DNA from: Hippea sp. KM1
GTDB lineage: Bacteria; Campylobacterota_A; Desulfurellia; Desulfurellales; Hippeaceae
Reading direction: 5' to 3'
Length of the DNA: 64,000 nt
Assembly: GCF_000526195.1 (NCBI RefSeq)
Contig: NZ_JAFP01000001.1
Location: forward strand, 1,678,312 to 1,742,311
The notes below the pieces were generated by a model. The model was not told where the DNA came from and searched no databases. It was given only the letters and a program-made list of their open reading frames with translations. Positions 8,578-18,377 of this stretch are shown here, one piece after another; the stretch's first letter is position 1; the number at the start of each line of letters is the position of its first letter. A program made the position numbers and the translations under genes.

Positions 8578-9729
8578 ATGCCGCATGCAATAATAGAGAC
8601 ACAAAAAAACATAGAGACATTTCAGGACGATAAGGCGTTTTTTTCGGCCAAGGGCAACTCCTTTATCTATTCCCTGTTTTCCGATTGTGAGCAGTTCTTT
8701 GTTAAGGTGTATCAGAAGCAGGGCAAGGTAATCGTAAAGCTTGAAAAATCCACAAATCCCATCATTACAGACGATGTAAAGGCCAAAATCCTTGAGTTCG
8801 CAGAGAGGCTTGCAGGATTCCTAAACGGCCAGATAATACACAACAACCTAACTCCAAACGGCAAGAACTGCCAGATCGTGAACCGATACGCAATAGATGC
8901 AAGAAGGCTAAATACGATTGATCTATCCAGCCTGGCTAAAAATAGACCCATAAAGTTAGAGATAGGCTCAGGATTTGGTGAATTTCTATCCAATCAGGCA
9001 GAAAAAGAGCCCAATACCCTCTTTTTGGGGCTTGAGATATCCAATGAGGCGACAGCCAAGGCCTGCGGCAGGCTGTATAAGAAAGAGATAACCAATGTCA
9101 GGCTCATACGATACGACGGGAGGTTTGTGCTTGATAGGTTCTCATCCAACACGGTGGATGCAGTGTTTGTCAACTTCCCCGAACCGTGGTTTAAATTCAG
9201 AAGGATAAAGCATGCACTCTTAAATACCGATACGCTAAGAAAGATCGAAAAAATACTAAAGAAGGGTGGCGAATTTAGGCTTTTAACCGATAATTTAGCA
9301 TATGCTTTAGGAGTTGTTGTGGCAATAGAGGAAAAGACCAATCTAAGAAATGCACAGAACAGACCCATAGAGGTATCAAAAGAAAGCATAAACACAAAAT
9401 TCGAAAGGCGCTGGAGGAGAAAGAAAAGAACGATATACTCCGTTGGCTATAAAAAAACAGAACAAAGCCCCACCATACAACCGCCAAAGCCTTCATTCTC
9501 AATATCCATAAACAGGGAGTTCATATTAAAGGATGGCATTATCTTTAAGGTTATGGACACCTTTGAAAACAAAAACGGCGAGAAGATTATCGAGGCCACC
9601 TTTGGCAAGAGCATAAACCCGCAACACGCATTCTTTGGCCTAACCCAGAACTCAAAGCTATTCATGCTCCCTCAAACCGTGTTTGTGCTGGACGAGGAGG
9701 CCGAAAAAGCATTCAAGCTGATACAATAA
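8578..9729 (+). CDS. trmB: tRNA (guanine-N7)-methyltransferase, long Campylobacterota-type form
   Basis: 383 residues from the ATG at 8578; an upstream in-frame TTG at 8569 falls in the terminator T-run and is unlikely. Residues 1-120 are an extension not found in the 240-residue enterobacterial enzyme. The SAM-binding motif GSGFGE is at about 130-135 and the family motif NFPEPWFK at about 190-197. It methylates G46 in the variable loop of tRNA. A C-terminal extension of about 120 residues follows the methyltransferase core. No ribosome binding site is visible. The long form is one reason for proposing a Campylobacterota relative. Confidence 0.88.
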   Translation: MPHAIIETQKNIETFQDDKAFFSAKGNSFIYSLFSDCEQFFVKVYQKQGKVIVKLEKSTNPIITDDVKAKILEFAERLAGFLNGQIIHNNLTPNGKNCQIVNRYAIDARRLNTIDLSSLAKNRPIKLEIGSGFGEFLSNQAEKEPNTLFLGLEISNEATAKACGRLYKKEITNVRLIRYDGRFVLDRFSSNTVDAVFVNFPEPWFKFRRIKHALLNTDTLRKIEKILKKGGEFRLLTDNLAYALGVVVAIEEKTNLRNAQNRPIEVSKESINTKFERRWRRKKRTIYSVGYKKTEQSPTIQPPKPSFSISINREFILKDGIIFKVMDTFENKNGEKIIEATFGKSINPQHAFFGLTQNSKLFMLPQTVFVLDEEAEKAFKLIQ

Positions 9730-9733
9730 AAAA

Positions 9734-9753
9734 GCCCCGGCTAAAGCCGAGGC
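9734..9753 (-). terminator. Terminator of hcp
   Basis: GCCTCGGCT-TT-AGCCGGGGC on the minus strand, followed by TTTTTTATTG, lies 9 bases past the hcp stop. The plus strand also has A/T runs on both sides, so it may serve the convergent trmB transcript as well. Confidence 0.8.
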
Positions 9754-9761
9754 CATAAAAA

Positions 9762-11384
9762 CTATCCAATCAACTCCTTCATGTCGTCATCAACATTGCT
9801 GATCGTTGTTATGCCAAAGTTCTCAGCAAGCACCTTCAATACTGCAGGCGATAGGAATGCAGGCAGCGTCGGACCCAATTTTATATTCTTAACGCCCAGA
9901 TAGAGCAGTGCAAGCAGAACAGCCACAGCCTTCTGCTCATACCAGGCTATGTTGTATGCTATCGGCAGCTCATTTATATCGTTCAATCCAAAGACCTCTT
10001 TCAGCTTCATGGCTATCAAGGCTAAGGAATAGCTATCGTTGCACTGACCGGCATCTAACACCCTCGGAATACCGCCAATATCGCCCAAATTGAGCTTTAT
10101 ATAGCGGAATTTTGCACATCCAGCGGTCAAGATAACCGTATCCTTCGGAAGCTTCTTTGCAAACTCGGTGTAATACTCCCTTGTCTTATGCCTGCCGTCG
10201 CATCCCGCCATAACAACAAACTTCCTTATGGCACCGGATTTGACTGCATCCACAACCTTATCGGCAAGCTTGAATACCTGCTCATGGGCAAAACCACCAA
10301 CAATCTTGCCGCTCTCAAGCTGTGTAGGCGGTGGACACTTCTTGGCCATCTCGACAATCTCTGAGAAATCCTTTGGCTTACCGTCAACCCTATCCGGTAT
10401 ATGCTTAACACCCGGGAATCTGACATTGCCCGTTGTGAATACCCTATCCTTATAGCTCTCCCTCGGCGGAACAAGGCAGTTTGTCGTCATAAGGATTGGG
10501 CCGTTGAACGCCTCAAACTCCTTATGCTGCAGCCACCAGGCATTACCGTAATTGCCCACAAAGTGGTCGTATTTCTTAAACGCAGGATAGTAATTGGCAG
10601 GCAACATCTCACCGTGTGTATAGACATCAACACCGGCATCCTTTGTCTGTTCTAAAAGCTCCTCCATATCCTTCAAATCGTGGCCCGATATGAGTATGCC
10701 GGGTCTGTTTCTTACGCCGATATTGACCTCTGTGATTTCTGGATGGCCATAGGTCTCTGTGTTGGCCTTATCCAGGATGGCCATAGCCTTAACAGCAGCC
10801 TCGCCCGTCTTCATAACATAACCTATAAGCTCATCGACCGATAGCTCCTTTGTGGTTGCAGCCAAACAATCGATCAATTCATCCCACAGGCTCTGATCCT
10901 CATACCCCAAAACCGAAGCGTGCTCTGCATAGGCACCCACGCCCTTCAAACCGTAAATGATGGTCTCCTTTAGGGAGCGTATATCCTCATTGGTCTCTGC
11001 TAAAACACCGGCGTCTTTGTGCTTTGCCAAAAACTCCTCTTTGGTTGTCGCATTCCAGGTTGCAGAATCGTGCAACCCCTCATCGGATATGTTGTATTTC
11101 TTCTTCAGTTCATCCCTGAACCTTAACCCCTCACTGATGAGCTCCGCAATGGAGTCCTCATCGAAGTTTACATTGGTAATCGTTGTAAAGAGCGCCTTTG
11201 ATATAAACCTGCCGACCTCAGGATCAACCTTACCGGCCTTGTCGGCAACAACGCTTATGCCCTTTGCGACATAAACAAGCACATCCTCCAAGTTTGCCAC
11301 CCTTTCGTTTTTGCCGCATACGCCGCCTACTGTACACCCCTTGTTATTCAGGGTCTCCTGACATTGATAACAAAACATAGCCAT
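9762..11384 (-). CDS. hcp: Hybrid cluster protein (hydroxylamine reductase)
   Basis: 540 residues. The N-terminal cysteines C5, C8, C17 and C23 give CX2CX8CX5C, the spacing of strict-anaerobe and thermophile Hcp that binds a [4Fe-4S] cubane rather than the [2Fe-2S] of enteric Hcp. Cysteines and glutamate for the hybrid 4Fe-2O-2S cluster are in the conserved C-terminal stretches ([25 protein letters not shown]). Hcp reduces hydroxylamine in vitro and acts as an NO reductase in nitrosative stress. It is divergent from a Crp/Fnr regulator, the usual partner. A strong AAGAGGAGGTGG precedes the ATG. No hcr reductase gene is adjacent. Confidence 0.96.
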   Translation of the reverse strand: MAMFCYQCQETLNNKGCTVGGVCGKNERVANLEDVLVYVAKGISVVADKAGKVDPEVGRFISKALFTTITNVNFDEDSIAELISEGLRFRDELKKKYNISDEGLHDSATWNATTKEEFLAKHKDAGVLAETNEDIRSLKETIIYGLKGVGAYAEHASVLGYEDQSLWDELIDCLAATTKELSVDELIGYVMKTGEAAVKAMAILDKANTETYGHPEITEVNIGVRNRPGILISGHDLKDMEELLEQTKDAGVDVYTHGEMLPANYYPAFKKYDHFVGNYGNAWWLQHKEFEAFNGPILMTTNCLVPPRESYKDRVFTTGNVRFPGVKHIPDRVDGKPKDFSEIVEMAKKCPPPTQLESGKIVGGFAHEQVFKLADKVVDAVKSGAIRKFVVMAGCDGRHKTREYYTEFAKKLPKDTVILTAGCAKFRYIKLNLGDIGGIPRVLDAGQCNDSYSLALIAMKLKEVFGLNDINELPIAYNIAWYEQKAVAVLLALLYLGVKNIKLGPTLPAFLSPAVLKVLAENFGITTISNVDDDMKELIG

Positions 11385-11398
11385 CTGGCCACCTCCTC

Positions 11399-11459
11399 TT
11401 GCTTTTTTCTTAGGTTAAATATATACTGTGAAGTATAAGAAATAATTGACTCAGGTCAA
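11399..11459. promoter_or_regulatory. Overlapping divergent hcp / regulator promoters with FNR-type dyad
   Basis: The palindrome TATACT-GTGA-AGTATA (11422-11437) provides a TATACT -10 box on each strand. On the plus strand TTGCTT (11399-11404) lies 17 bases upstream of it. On the minus strand TTGACC (11459-11454) lies 16 bases upstream of its -10. The minus-strand -35 is part of a perfect dyad TTGAC-TCAG-GTCAA (11446-11459), the spacing of FNR/Crp-family sites. This dyad would also lie in the short leader of the regulator gene, 3 bases before its ATG. Binding there should therefore affect both genes. Confidence 0.7.
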
Positions 11460-11462
11460 CTC

Positions 11463-12098
11463 ATGGATAAAAAAAATGCCTTAAAAAAGTTTTTAGACAG
11501 GTTGCAGATAGAAGATAATGGCTTCATCAACGACCTAAACGCCGTTTCTATGCTTATAGCCAAAAGGAAGGGGGATGTGATATTCTTAGAGGATGAAGAA
11601 GGCGAGGATATGTTCTTTGTAATAAAGGGGCTGGTTAAGATATTCAAAACAAACCAGGACGGCAAGGAGATAGTGTTGAGCATCGCAAGGGAGGGGGAGT
11701 TTTTTGCAGAGATAGTCCTGTTTCTAAAAAATAGATACCCGGCAAGCTCCATTGCCTTGACCGATACACTGCTTCTATCCATAAACACCCAACGGCTGTT
11801 TGAAAGGATCAAGAAAAATCCAGAGTTTGCCATGAAACTGCTTGGCCTATTTGCCCAGCGAATAAAATACTTCGTGGAGAAGATAAAAGAGCTATCCGGC
11901 GAGGCGGCAGAGGAGAAGGTCTTAAATTACCTCTATTCCATAAAAAAAGACAACAATTACATAATCCTCGACATACCCAAAAAGGAGATAGCAATGCTAT
12001 TGGGCCTAACGGCAGAAACACTCTCAAGAACCCTAAAAAGGCTCTCATCGAAGGGTATAATAAAGATGGACTCAAAGAGGATTGAGTTAGTACAATGA
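11463..12098 (+). CDS. Crp/Fnr-family regulator, probable controller of hcp
   Basis: 211 residues: an N-terminal cyclic-nucleotide-binding-like beta-barrel (about 25-120), a long dimerisation helix and a C-terminal winged helix (about 165-205). The recognition helix contains ETLSR; the E..SR pattern is that of FNR-type proteins that read TTGA half-sites, matching the dyad upstream. There is no N-terminal cysteine cluster, so it is not an oxygen-sensing Fe-S FNR. It resembles HcpR/DNR-type nitrosative-stress regulators, which may use haem. It overlaps the next gene by an ATGA, so regulator and ydbH-like gene are co-transcribed. Confidence 0.82.
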   Translation: MDKKNALKKFLDRLQIEDNGFINDLNAVSMLIAKRKGDVIFLEDEEGEDMFFVIKGLVKIFKTNQDGKEIVLSIAREGEFFAEIVLFLKNRYPASSIALTDTLLLSINTQRLFERIKKNPEFAMKLLGLFAQRIKYFVEKIKELSGEAAEEKVLNYLYSIKKDNNYIILDIPKKEIAMLLGLTAETLSRTLKRLSSKGIIKMDSKRIELVQ

Positions 12099-14268
12099 AG
12101 AGACTGTTAAAGATCGGCACCAATGCCGTCTTAATTATCATTATCATAGTGCTTGTCCTTTACATAGTCATACAGAACAAGCCGTCTGTGTTGAATGTTG
12201 CACTGAATCTTGTACTAAAGAAATACAGCTTCACCTCAAGCTTTGAAAATATCAAGGTAAAATCACCAACAGACATCCAGATAAGCGATATAGAACTAAA
12301 CAAGAAGGGGCTTTATGCCTATGTAGGTAGCCTATCCTTATCGGTTGACAAGAAGGGCTATATCTCAGCAGCAGCCAAAGATTGCAACATAAAAATAAAA
12401 AAGAAGGATAAATCGGGCAAGGGCAGCTCCTTTAAACTAATACCGCTTAAGCTAAAAAACCTCAGCATAGACAACCTAAGCCTAACCTATGATTCAATAA
12501 AGCTAAAATCGATCTATGCAAGCCTTATAAATAACACCATAAGCCTGAAGGGCAATATCGTATACAAAACACCCAGCCTCTTGCTGGATGCATCAATAGA
12601 CAACCTAAGCGGAACGATTAAACTCTCATCCAGCGGCATCTATATAGAAGACCTTTACATAAAACCCAACAAAATCACGCTAATAAAAGACAACGCAACA
12701 CTGAGGATCAATCAGCCCATACGCCTAAGAAACATCTATATAAACATATCGCCGTTTTACATAAAGCTAAACGAGCTAAACACATCAGCGCTAATAGGGT
12801 TTAACAGATACACCGTATCGTTTAAGGCCACACTATCGTATGAGAAGGGCAGGATAAAGGCCAAACTAAACGATATAAAAGAGGCAGACGATCTATTTGA
12901 AGCAGAGGCGGTGAATCTAACAGCAGAGGTAAAAAAAAACTCAAAATCGCAGCTAACTTTTTCAACCTCTCCATCAACAACCCAACAATCACAGCCCAAA
13001 ACCTTTCAGGCAAGTTGGAATTTAAAAACAACACAATACACCTAAACATCCCTGAGGGTGAGGTCTTAATAGATGAAAATGTCTATCTGGATCTAAGCAG
13101 TTACCCGCTCGATGCCTATATAAAAGACAAAAGCATACTTAAGGTAAGCCTAAAAAACCTTCTAAATGCAACCGTTGTAAAGAAACAAAAGGGGTTTGAT
13201 TTTAATCTCGACACTAAAAACCTAAACAGTATTGTATCGATTTTAAAGGAGTCATACGAGATAGGCTCTTTGAATGACCTAAAGATAGACAACGATTCTA
13301 TGCTGTCCATCAAGGGCTTCTTCGAAAACAAAGACCGTCTATTTATGCAAATAGATACACAGATAGGAAAACTAACATACAAGGGCATAACAGTAAAAAA
13401 CCTATCGGCCACTCTGCCGATTATCATTGGAGTAGATCTATCAAAGACAGGGCAGCTGAATGCAACATCGGACATATACAAAAAAACCATCAAAATCAGT
13501 TCGTCTATTTTGGCAAAGAACAGCCGAATATGCTTAAAAGCGGATATAGAATCGAAGAACCCTGTCGTAAAAAACCCCATTGAAATATGCGCAAACCTGA
13601 AGAACAAAACCCTGATAACAAAAGGCATAAACCTCAAGCTAAAAACATCTATAGGGTATTTAAAAACCCATATAACCCGTATAGCATTAAAAAACAGCAC
13701 AGCAACGGTCAAAGGATACATAAACATAGAGGCCTTTGACGGAAGGATAGCCATAAAAAACATCTCTTTGTCCTTAAAAGAGATGCCCATACTCCGGATG
13801 GATGTCGATTTTTCACACATAAACTTAGAAAAACTGACAAACCTAACAAACTTCGGTCGAATAACAGGTTTTATAGAAGGATATGCGCACAACATAGCCC
13901 TGGTCAACTTCAAAAACCCCTTATCGTTTGATGTATTGGTAAAAACCCAGAGTGTAAAAGGCCAAACAAAGAAGATATCCCTAAAGGCGGTAAACAGCAT
14001 ATCCAAGGTCGGCGGTGGCTATGTCAGTATAGCCATACCGTTTTTCAAAAGCTTCTCATACTCCGACATAGGCTTTAGGGCTTCATTAAAAAACAACATA
14101 TTCACCATCCACGGCCTTTACAAAGACGGCAATGTCGAGTATATTATCAGAAGGGGATTTTTAGGCGGCATAAATGTGGTTAACATGAACACAAACAACA
14201 ATATATCGTGGGATGATTTTTTAAGCAGATTAAAAAGGGTTTTAGAAAAGAGGGAGGTGAAAAGATGA
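12095..14268 (+). CDS. ydbH: YdbH/AsmA-like envelope protein, interrupted by a frameshift at an A9 run
   Basis: Two overlapping frames encode one protein of about 724 residues. The first (12095-13045) has an N-terminal membrane anchor (LIIIIIVLVLYIVI) and beta-rich repeats. The second is open well upstream of 13015 and continues the same kind of sequence (NPTITAQNLSGKLEFKN). The frames join at nine consecutive A at 12931-12939; one extra A restores a single frame. Beta-rich AsmA-like proteins with one N-terminal helix (YdbH, TamB, YhdP) bridge the periplasm and move phospholipid to the outer membrane. The downstream ydbL supports a YdbH assignment. The break may be an error, a mutation or transcriptional slippage. 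Confidence 0.7.
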
Positions 14269-14816
14269 GAAAACCCAAATTGCTATGGGTGGTGCTTCTT
14301 CTGTTTATGTATTCCTGTGTGACGGTAAATATCTATTTTCCCGCCAGGGAAGCCCAACAGAAGGCAAAGGAGATCGTCAACGAGATAAGGGGTGAAAAAC
14401 AGAAGAAAAACAACAATGAACCAACATCGTTATTCGAACTCTTCTTCATCCACAAAGCCTATGCGGCAGATGTATTGAACACAACAAACGCCAAGATAAA
14501 GGCCATCAAAAACTCCATGAAACAGAGATTTGCCATCATGAAACCGTATTATCAGAAGGGCTATTTAGGCGAAACCTTAGACGGCCACCTGAAGATATAC
14601 ACACAGCCAAAATCACTAAAGGACAAGATCAAGCTTAAAAAATTGGTTGCAGCAGAAAACAGGGACAGGGAGATGTTGTATAAAGAGGTTGCCAGGGTCT
14701 TAAATATTCAGCCATCCCAGATGGATAGGCTCAGAAGGATATTTGCAAAACAGTGGCAGGATACAGCACCAGCAGGCACCTATATACAAACGGCAACGGG
14801 ATGGGTAAGGAAATAG
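14265..14816 (+). CDS. ydbL: YdbL-like DUF1318 lipoprotein
   Basis: 183 residues. A lipoprotein signal peptide (LLWVVLLLFMYSC, lipobox cysteine at about residue 18) is followed by VTVNIYFPAREAQQKAKEIV, a segment typical of DUF1318/YnbE-YdbL proteins. The C-terminal half (MKPYYQKGYLGETLDG...NRDREMLYKEVA) matches the YdbL family, ending with ...IQTATGWVRK. In enterobacteria YdbH, the YnbE lipoprotein and YdbL work together in phospholipid transport to the outer membrane; here one protein seems to combine a lipoprotein N-terminus with YdbL. It overlaps ydbH by ATGA. Confidence 0.82.
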   Translation: MRKPKLLWVVLLLFMYSCVTVNIYFPAREAQQKAKEIVNEIRGEKQKKNNNEPTSLFELFFIHKAYAADVLNTTNAKIKAIKNSMKQRFAIMKPYYQKGYLGETLDGHLKIYTQPKSLKDKIKLKKLVAAENRDREMLYKEVARVLNIQPSQMDRLRRIFAKQWQDTAPAGTYIQTATGWVRK

Positions 14817-14820
14817 CGGG

Positions 14821-15219
14821 CTAAGCCAGCCCGTATTCCTCTAAATTAAGACCCTTGCTCTGGGCATACTCCTTCAAGTCGTCACGAAGGAACTTTAGCG
14901 CTATGCCCAAAGCCACTGCATCGTCTAAATAACCCACACCGGGCAAGAAATCGGGTATAATATCGGCAGGGTTTATGAAGTATAGAAACAGGCCTATCAG
15001 GGCAATTAGAGTCTTCCAGGGAAGTTTGCACTCCTTTTTAAAATAGCAATCTATCATCTCATAGGCCAGCTTTAGTTGTAGGATAGCAGTCAAGGCAAAC
15101 TGACCCGGATTTGAGCTTATTTCATCGATCTTGGATCTTGCCTCCTGCAGAAAGGCCTCACCATCAAACTGCTTAATCTTATCCACCACACCAAAAGCCT
15201 TCTCTATATACTCTTTCAT
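14821..15219 (-). CDS. YkvA family (DUF1232) small membrane protein
   Basis: 132 residues. The central segment LIALIGLFLYFINPADIIPDFLPGVGYLDDAVALGIAL, seen here in short pieces as YFINPADIIPD and GYLDDAVAL, is the DUF1232 signature. It has one or two short hydrophobic helices. The function of the family is not known. It is convergent with ydbL, with only four bases between stops, and lies just beyond the 3' end of tRNA-Ala on the same strand. Confidence 0.85.
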   Translation of the reverse strand: MKEYIEKAFGVVDKIKQFDGEAFLQEARSKIDEISSNPGQFALTAILQLKLAYEMIDCYFKKECKLPWKTLIALIGLFLYFINPADIIPDFLPGVGYLDDAVALGIALKFLRDDLKEYAQSKGLNLEEYGLA

Positions 15220-15243
15220 ATCAAAACCCCTAAAAATAAAAAA

Positions 15244-15319
15244 TGGTGGAGCTGAGGGGGCTCGAACCCCCGACCTCCACGCTGCCAGCGTGGCGCTCTC
15301 CCAGCTGAGCTACAGCCCC
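15244..15319 (-). tRNA. tRNA-Ala (GGC anticodon)
   Basis: 76 bases including an encoded CCA end. On the minus strand it begins GGGGCTGTAGCTCAGCTGGG; the acceptor arm GGGGCTG pairs with CAGCTCC (one G-U). The anticodon arm CCACG-CTGGCAG-CGTGG puts GGC in the anticodon position, which is alanine. The T-arm has GGTTCGAGCC. All four arms fold normally. No other tRNA was found in the window. Confidence 0.97.
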
Positions 15320-15397
15320 ATTTTCAAGACCCAAGGATTATATATTAAAAAACGGCGATTTTGTCAAACAAAACAGAATCCATGCATATTATTAACA

Positions 15398-16732
15398 TTA
15401 ACGCATCCTCTCCCCGTTCCATTTGCCATCCCATGAATCATAACCAAATCCATACCGCCATTTGCCTTCAAATGAGTTGCCATCTGGGGAAAATCTAAAT
15501 TTGCAGTCTCCAGCATCCCTTTTGGGTTTATATGTGGGTGCCTCCCTCCATTTGCAGATGAGTATATTACCGATGAGTTTACCTTCTATTTTACCCTTAT
15601 CGTGGGGGTATGTCCCCAAAACCCTATCTCCGTCTTGCCTAAACACAACAACACCAAAGTCTGTTTTCCACTTGCCCTTAATATTAAACGGCTTCATGGG
15701 TTTGGGCTCCGTTGGCAATCCGTTTCCAAAAACACAGCTTTCCATGCCCTCGTTCACTATAACGGTTTTTCTCTTCTTTATATCAGAAAACCATACGGAA
15801 TGCTCAAAGGTTTTAACACAAGCTATCTTATTCTTCTTATCATAAGAAACCTCAAACCTGGTTCCCCTAACACCCGTTATAGCCTGCGGAATATAGACCT
15901 TAAAATTGCATTCCCTCTCTTTTTTAAGCCGAGCCGTAAGCACACCGTAAGTAAGCTTTATAAACGATATGGTCTCTCTATTCTCCTTAACCTTTGGTAT
16001 TTGAAACATAGTATGGGGTCTTACCCGCAAAGACACCCTACCTTTTATCAACACCCTGGCCCTTCCTGAAGATACCTTAACTATATCCCCAACATAGAGC
16101 CTTAAGCGTTTTTTCACTTTGACCCATTTGTGGGTCTTTATCCTGTAAACATAAACATTACCCCTGACTCCTGTTATATAAGTCCAGTCTTGATATGTTC
16201 CTATATCTTCAGGTTTGATGTTTCCATTTGCATGAAATGAGAATGCATTGGGAGCTTGGTTGGCAATCTGAAACTGTTTTATACCTGCAAGTTCAGGAAA
16301 CTCATTTATGCAGAAATACGGTTTTCCTTCAACAGAATTCTCGCTCCACTCACCTTCATGCAACCCCTTTTGAGGCCCTTTCCACTTGTAAGTCGATGGA
16401 TCATTCATGCTGTCAAATGGTATTTCTGCAGCCCTGCCCTTGCCCTGAAACTTAATCTTAAAACTCACATATATGCACTTATTATACCAATACACCTCAT
16501 CAATCCTGGGATAAAACTTCATCCAGATATAAGCTTGAGGGAAAGCAGGGAAAACATCGATAATGCTCAATCTTGCCTTACCATTCTTATCAATAGAAAG
16601 CAGTGCCTTTGCCTTAAATTTATACAGCCAATTGGGGGAATACGAAAACTCAAGCTGCCTTTCGGCACAAAAACCACTATTTAGAAAAATTACCAAAAAA
16701 ATCGCAATAAACGCCAAAATCCTCCTTTTCAC
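15398..16732 (-). CDS. Secreted FecR-domain protein
   Basis: 444 residues from a GTG preceded by GGGGG. It has a signal peptide (RILAFIAIFLVIFLNSGFCA) with likely cleavage after CA near residue 22. The middle (about 190-330) is a FecR-like beta domain with ITGVRGNVYVYR, LYVGDIVKVSSGRARVLI and the duplicated AITGVRGTRFEV. The last 80 residues (GKWKTDFG...GDRVLGTYPHDKG... FEGKWRYG) resemble a beta-barrel domain seen in other secreted proteins. There is no TonB receptor or sigma factor nearby, so it is not a classical FecR anti-sigma factor. A periplasmic or surface role is likely; the ligand is unknown. Confidence 0.72.
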   Translation of the reverse strand: MKRRILAFIAIFLVIFLNSGFCAERQLEFSYSPNWLYKFKAKALLSIDKNGKARLSIIDVFPAFPQAYIWMKFYPRIDEVYWYNKCIYVSFKIKFQGKGRAAEIPFDSMNDPSTYKWKGPQKGLHEGEWSENSVEGKPYFCINEFPELAGIKQFQIANQAPNAFSFHANGNIKPEDIGTYQDWTYITGVRGNVYVYRIKTHKWVKVKKRLRLYVGDIVKVSSGRARVLIKGRVSLRVRPHTMFQIPKVKENRETISFIKLTYGVLTARLKKERECNFKVYIPQAITGVRGTRFEVSYDKKNKIACVKTFEHSVWFSDIKKRKTVIVNEGMESCVFGNGLPTEPKPMKPFNIKGKWKTDFGVVVFRQDGDRVLGTYPHDKGKIEGKLIGNILICKWREAPTYKPKRDAGDCKFRFSPDGNSFEGKWRYGFGYDSWDGKWNGERMR

Positions 16733-16817
16733 CCCATCCCCCTATAAAAACAGCACGGTATCAAAACCTATAGGTTAATGAAGGGCACTCCAGCCGCAAA
16801 GCGGTCTGTTCAGAACA

Positions 16818-17759
16818 TCAATCAACCCACACCCCGCCTGTGGACTTTAAAACATCCACATACCTATTTACACCGTCTTTGAGCGATGTAAACTCCTTCT
16901 TATAACCCACAGCCCTCAAGCTGCTTAAGTCCGCCTCTGTAAAATCCTGATACTTACCCTTAAGCTCTTCAGGAAACCCAATAAACTCTATCCTGACATT
17001 GGAATACAACCCCTGCATGATTTTGGCAATCTCCAAAAAACTCTCCGCCCTGCCCGTGCCAACATTAAAGATGCCGCCTAAACCTGGATTATCATAGAAA
17101 AACAGATTAACATCAACCACATCATCCACAAACACAAAATCCCGCTTGAAGTTTTCACTCCCCTCGAACAATTTAACGGTTCCATCATCCAATATCTGAT
17201 TATGGAAATGAAACACAACAGAGGCCATTTTACCCTTGTGCTTTTCATTTGGCCCATACACATTAAAATACCTCAAGCCCACCACCTGAACGCCTTTGTT
17301 TAAGGCAACCCTCCTTACATACCTATCAAAGATAAACTTTGAAAATGCGTATATATTTAACGGATACTCGTTTTTTGACTCCTCCTTGAATCCGTTTTTA
17401 CCCAAACCATACACAGATGCGCTGGAGGCATAGATAAACCTAATGCTCCTTTTCAGGGAATACTCAAGCAGTTTCTTTGAGTAATCGTAATTGTTCCTCA
17501 TCATGTATTTTCCGTCGGTTTCTAAGGTATTTGAGCATGCGCCCTGATGGAATATTACATCTATCTTGCCAAAACCATCGAGGTTGTCTAAAAACTCCTC
17601 CTTATCCACAAAATCCACAAAATCGAGGCTATTCAGGTTGAGATGCTTCTGTGAGTTTTTCAGATTATCCACTATCAATATGTTGCTTATACCCCTTCTA
17701 TTTAAACCCCTAACGATATTGCTTCCTATAAAACCCGCACCGCCTGTAACGACTATCAT
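16818..17759 (-). CDS. hldD: ADP-L-glycero-D-manno-heptose-6-epimerase
   Basis: 313 residues from the ATG at 17759. An upstream in-frame ATG (17795) is possible, but TTTTTTGGGGGG lies just before the inner ATG and the protein then starts at its Rossmann strand. The NADP motif is TGGAGFIGSN, followed by HQGACSNT and the catalytic YxxxK (YAFSK). It makes the heptose precursor of the LPS inner core, so the organism has an LPS outer membrane. It is divergent from the recO-like gene with about 50 bases between starts. Confidence 0.93.
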   Translation of the reverse strand: MIVVTGGAGFIGSNIVRGLNRRGISNILIVDNLKNSQKHLNLNSLDFVDFVDKEEFLDNLDGFGKIDVIFHQGACSNTLETDGKYMMRNNYDYSKKLLEYSLKRSIRFIYASSASVYGLGKNGFKEESKNEYPLNIYAFSKFIFDRYVRRVALNKGVQVVGLRYFNVYGPNEKHKGKMASVVFHFHNQILDDGTVKLFEGSENFKRDFVFVDDVVDVNLFFYDNPGLGGIFNVGTGRAESFLEIAKIMQGLYSNVRIEFIGFPEELKGKYQDFTEADLSSLRAVGYKKEFTSLKDGVNRYVDVLKSTGGVWVD

Positions 17760-17778
17760 AAACCCCCCAAAAAATTTT

Positions 17779-17807
17779 TTGCTCCAAAATCCCAAAAAGT
17801 ATATAAA
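17779..17807 (+). promoter_or_regulatory. Promoter of the recO-like gene, leaderless
   Basis: TTGCTC (17779-17784), 17-base spacer, TATAAA (17802-17807), then only five bases to the ATG at 17813. The predicted transcription start falls on the start codon. No ribosome binding site can fit, which agrees with a leaderless mRNA. Confidence 0.6.
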
Positions 17808-17812
17808 TAAGT

Positions 17813-18373
17813 ATGTTTAAGTTCAAGTGTATTAGCTCTTACTGTGTAAATATGGGAAACAAGACATACATAAAAGCCATAAAGGAAGACGGCAATATAG
17901 ACCTGATAGCCTATGGCATACACACAGAGGTCGACACGCTAACATACATGGAGGTCGAGGGCAAAACCAAAAACCAGCTAAAAAACTATCTCATTATAGA
18001 CTCCATAAACATAATCGACCGATTCCCGTCCATAAGAGGCTCCTTTTCAAAACTATCCTTAGCTATGCTGTTTTTGGAGATTACATACAGATCCAACAGC
18101 GGGCTTGACATACTGCTTAAGGGGCTTGATAGGCTAAAGGTCTCAGATAGCGACAGGGCGGCAATATACTTCTTTTACATATTCTTAAAGGAAAACGGTA
18201 TCTTCAACGAAAATAGCCTGAATCTATCCCAGATAAACCTCATAAAACAGATAGAGGAAAACGCTCATGCCAAGGCCAACTCAAATACGCTAAAGGTATT
18301 GAAGAAGAAGCTGTTGAAGGCTATAGAGGATTACATAGGAAAACCGCTAAATAGCCTAAAACTATTAAGGTGA
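17813..18373 (+). CDS. recO: RecO-like DNA repair protein, short form
   Basis: 186 residues, shorter than the usual 230-250. The N-terminal 80 residues have the pattern of the RecO OB-fold (GNKTYIKAIKEDGNIDLIAYG), and the middle (FPSIRGSFSKLSLAMLFLEI) and C-terminal helices (LLKAIEDYIGKPLNSLKLLR) match the helical RecO domain that ends in a conserved basic helix. RecO anneals SSB-coated DNA and loads RecA with RecR. The four-cysteine zinc motif of many RecO proteins is missing. The assignment is by pattern and is moderate. dtd follows after four bases. Confidence 0.6.
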   Translation: MFKFKCISSYCVNMGNKTYIKAIKEDGNIDLIAYGIHTEVDTLTYMEVEGKTKNQLKNYLIIDSINIIDRFPSIRGSFSKLSLAMLFLEITYRSNSGLDILLKGLDRLKVSDSDRAAIYFFYIFLKENGIFNENSLNLSQINLIKQIEENAHAKANSNTLKVLKKKLLKAIEDYIGKPLNSLKLLR

Positions 18374-18377
18374 TGCA

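Noticed and set aside
16795..16810. CCGC-TTT-GCGG mini-hairpin between hldD and the FecR gene
   Set aside because: The 4-bp stem has no T-run on either strand, so I do not call it a terminator.
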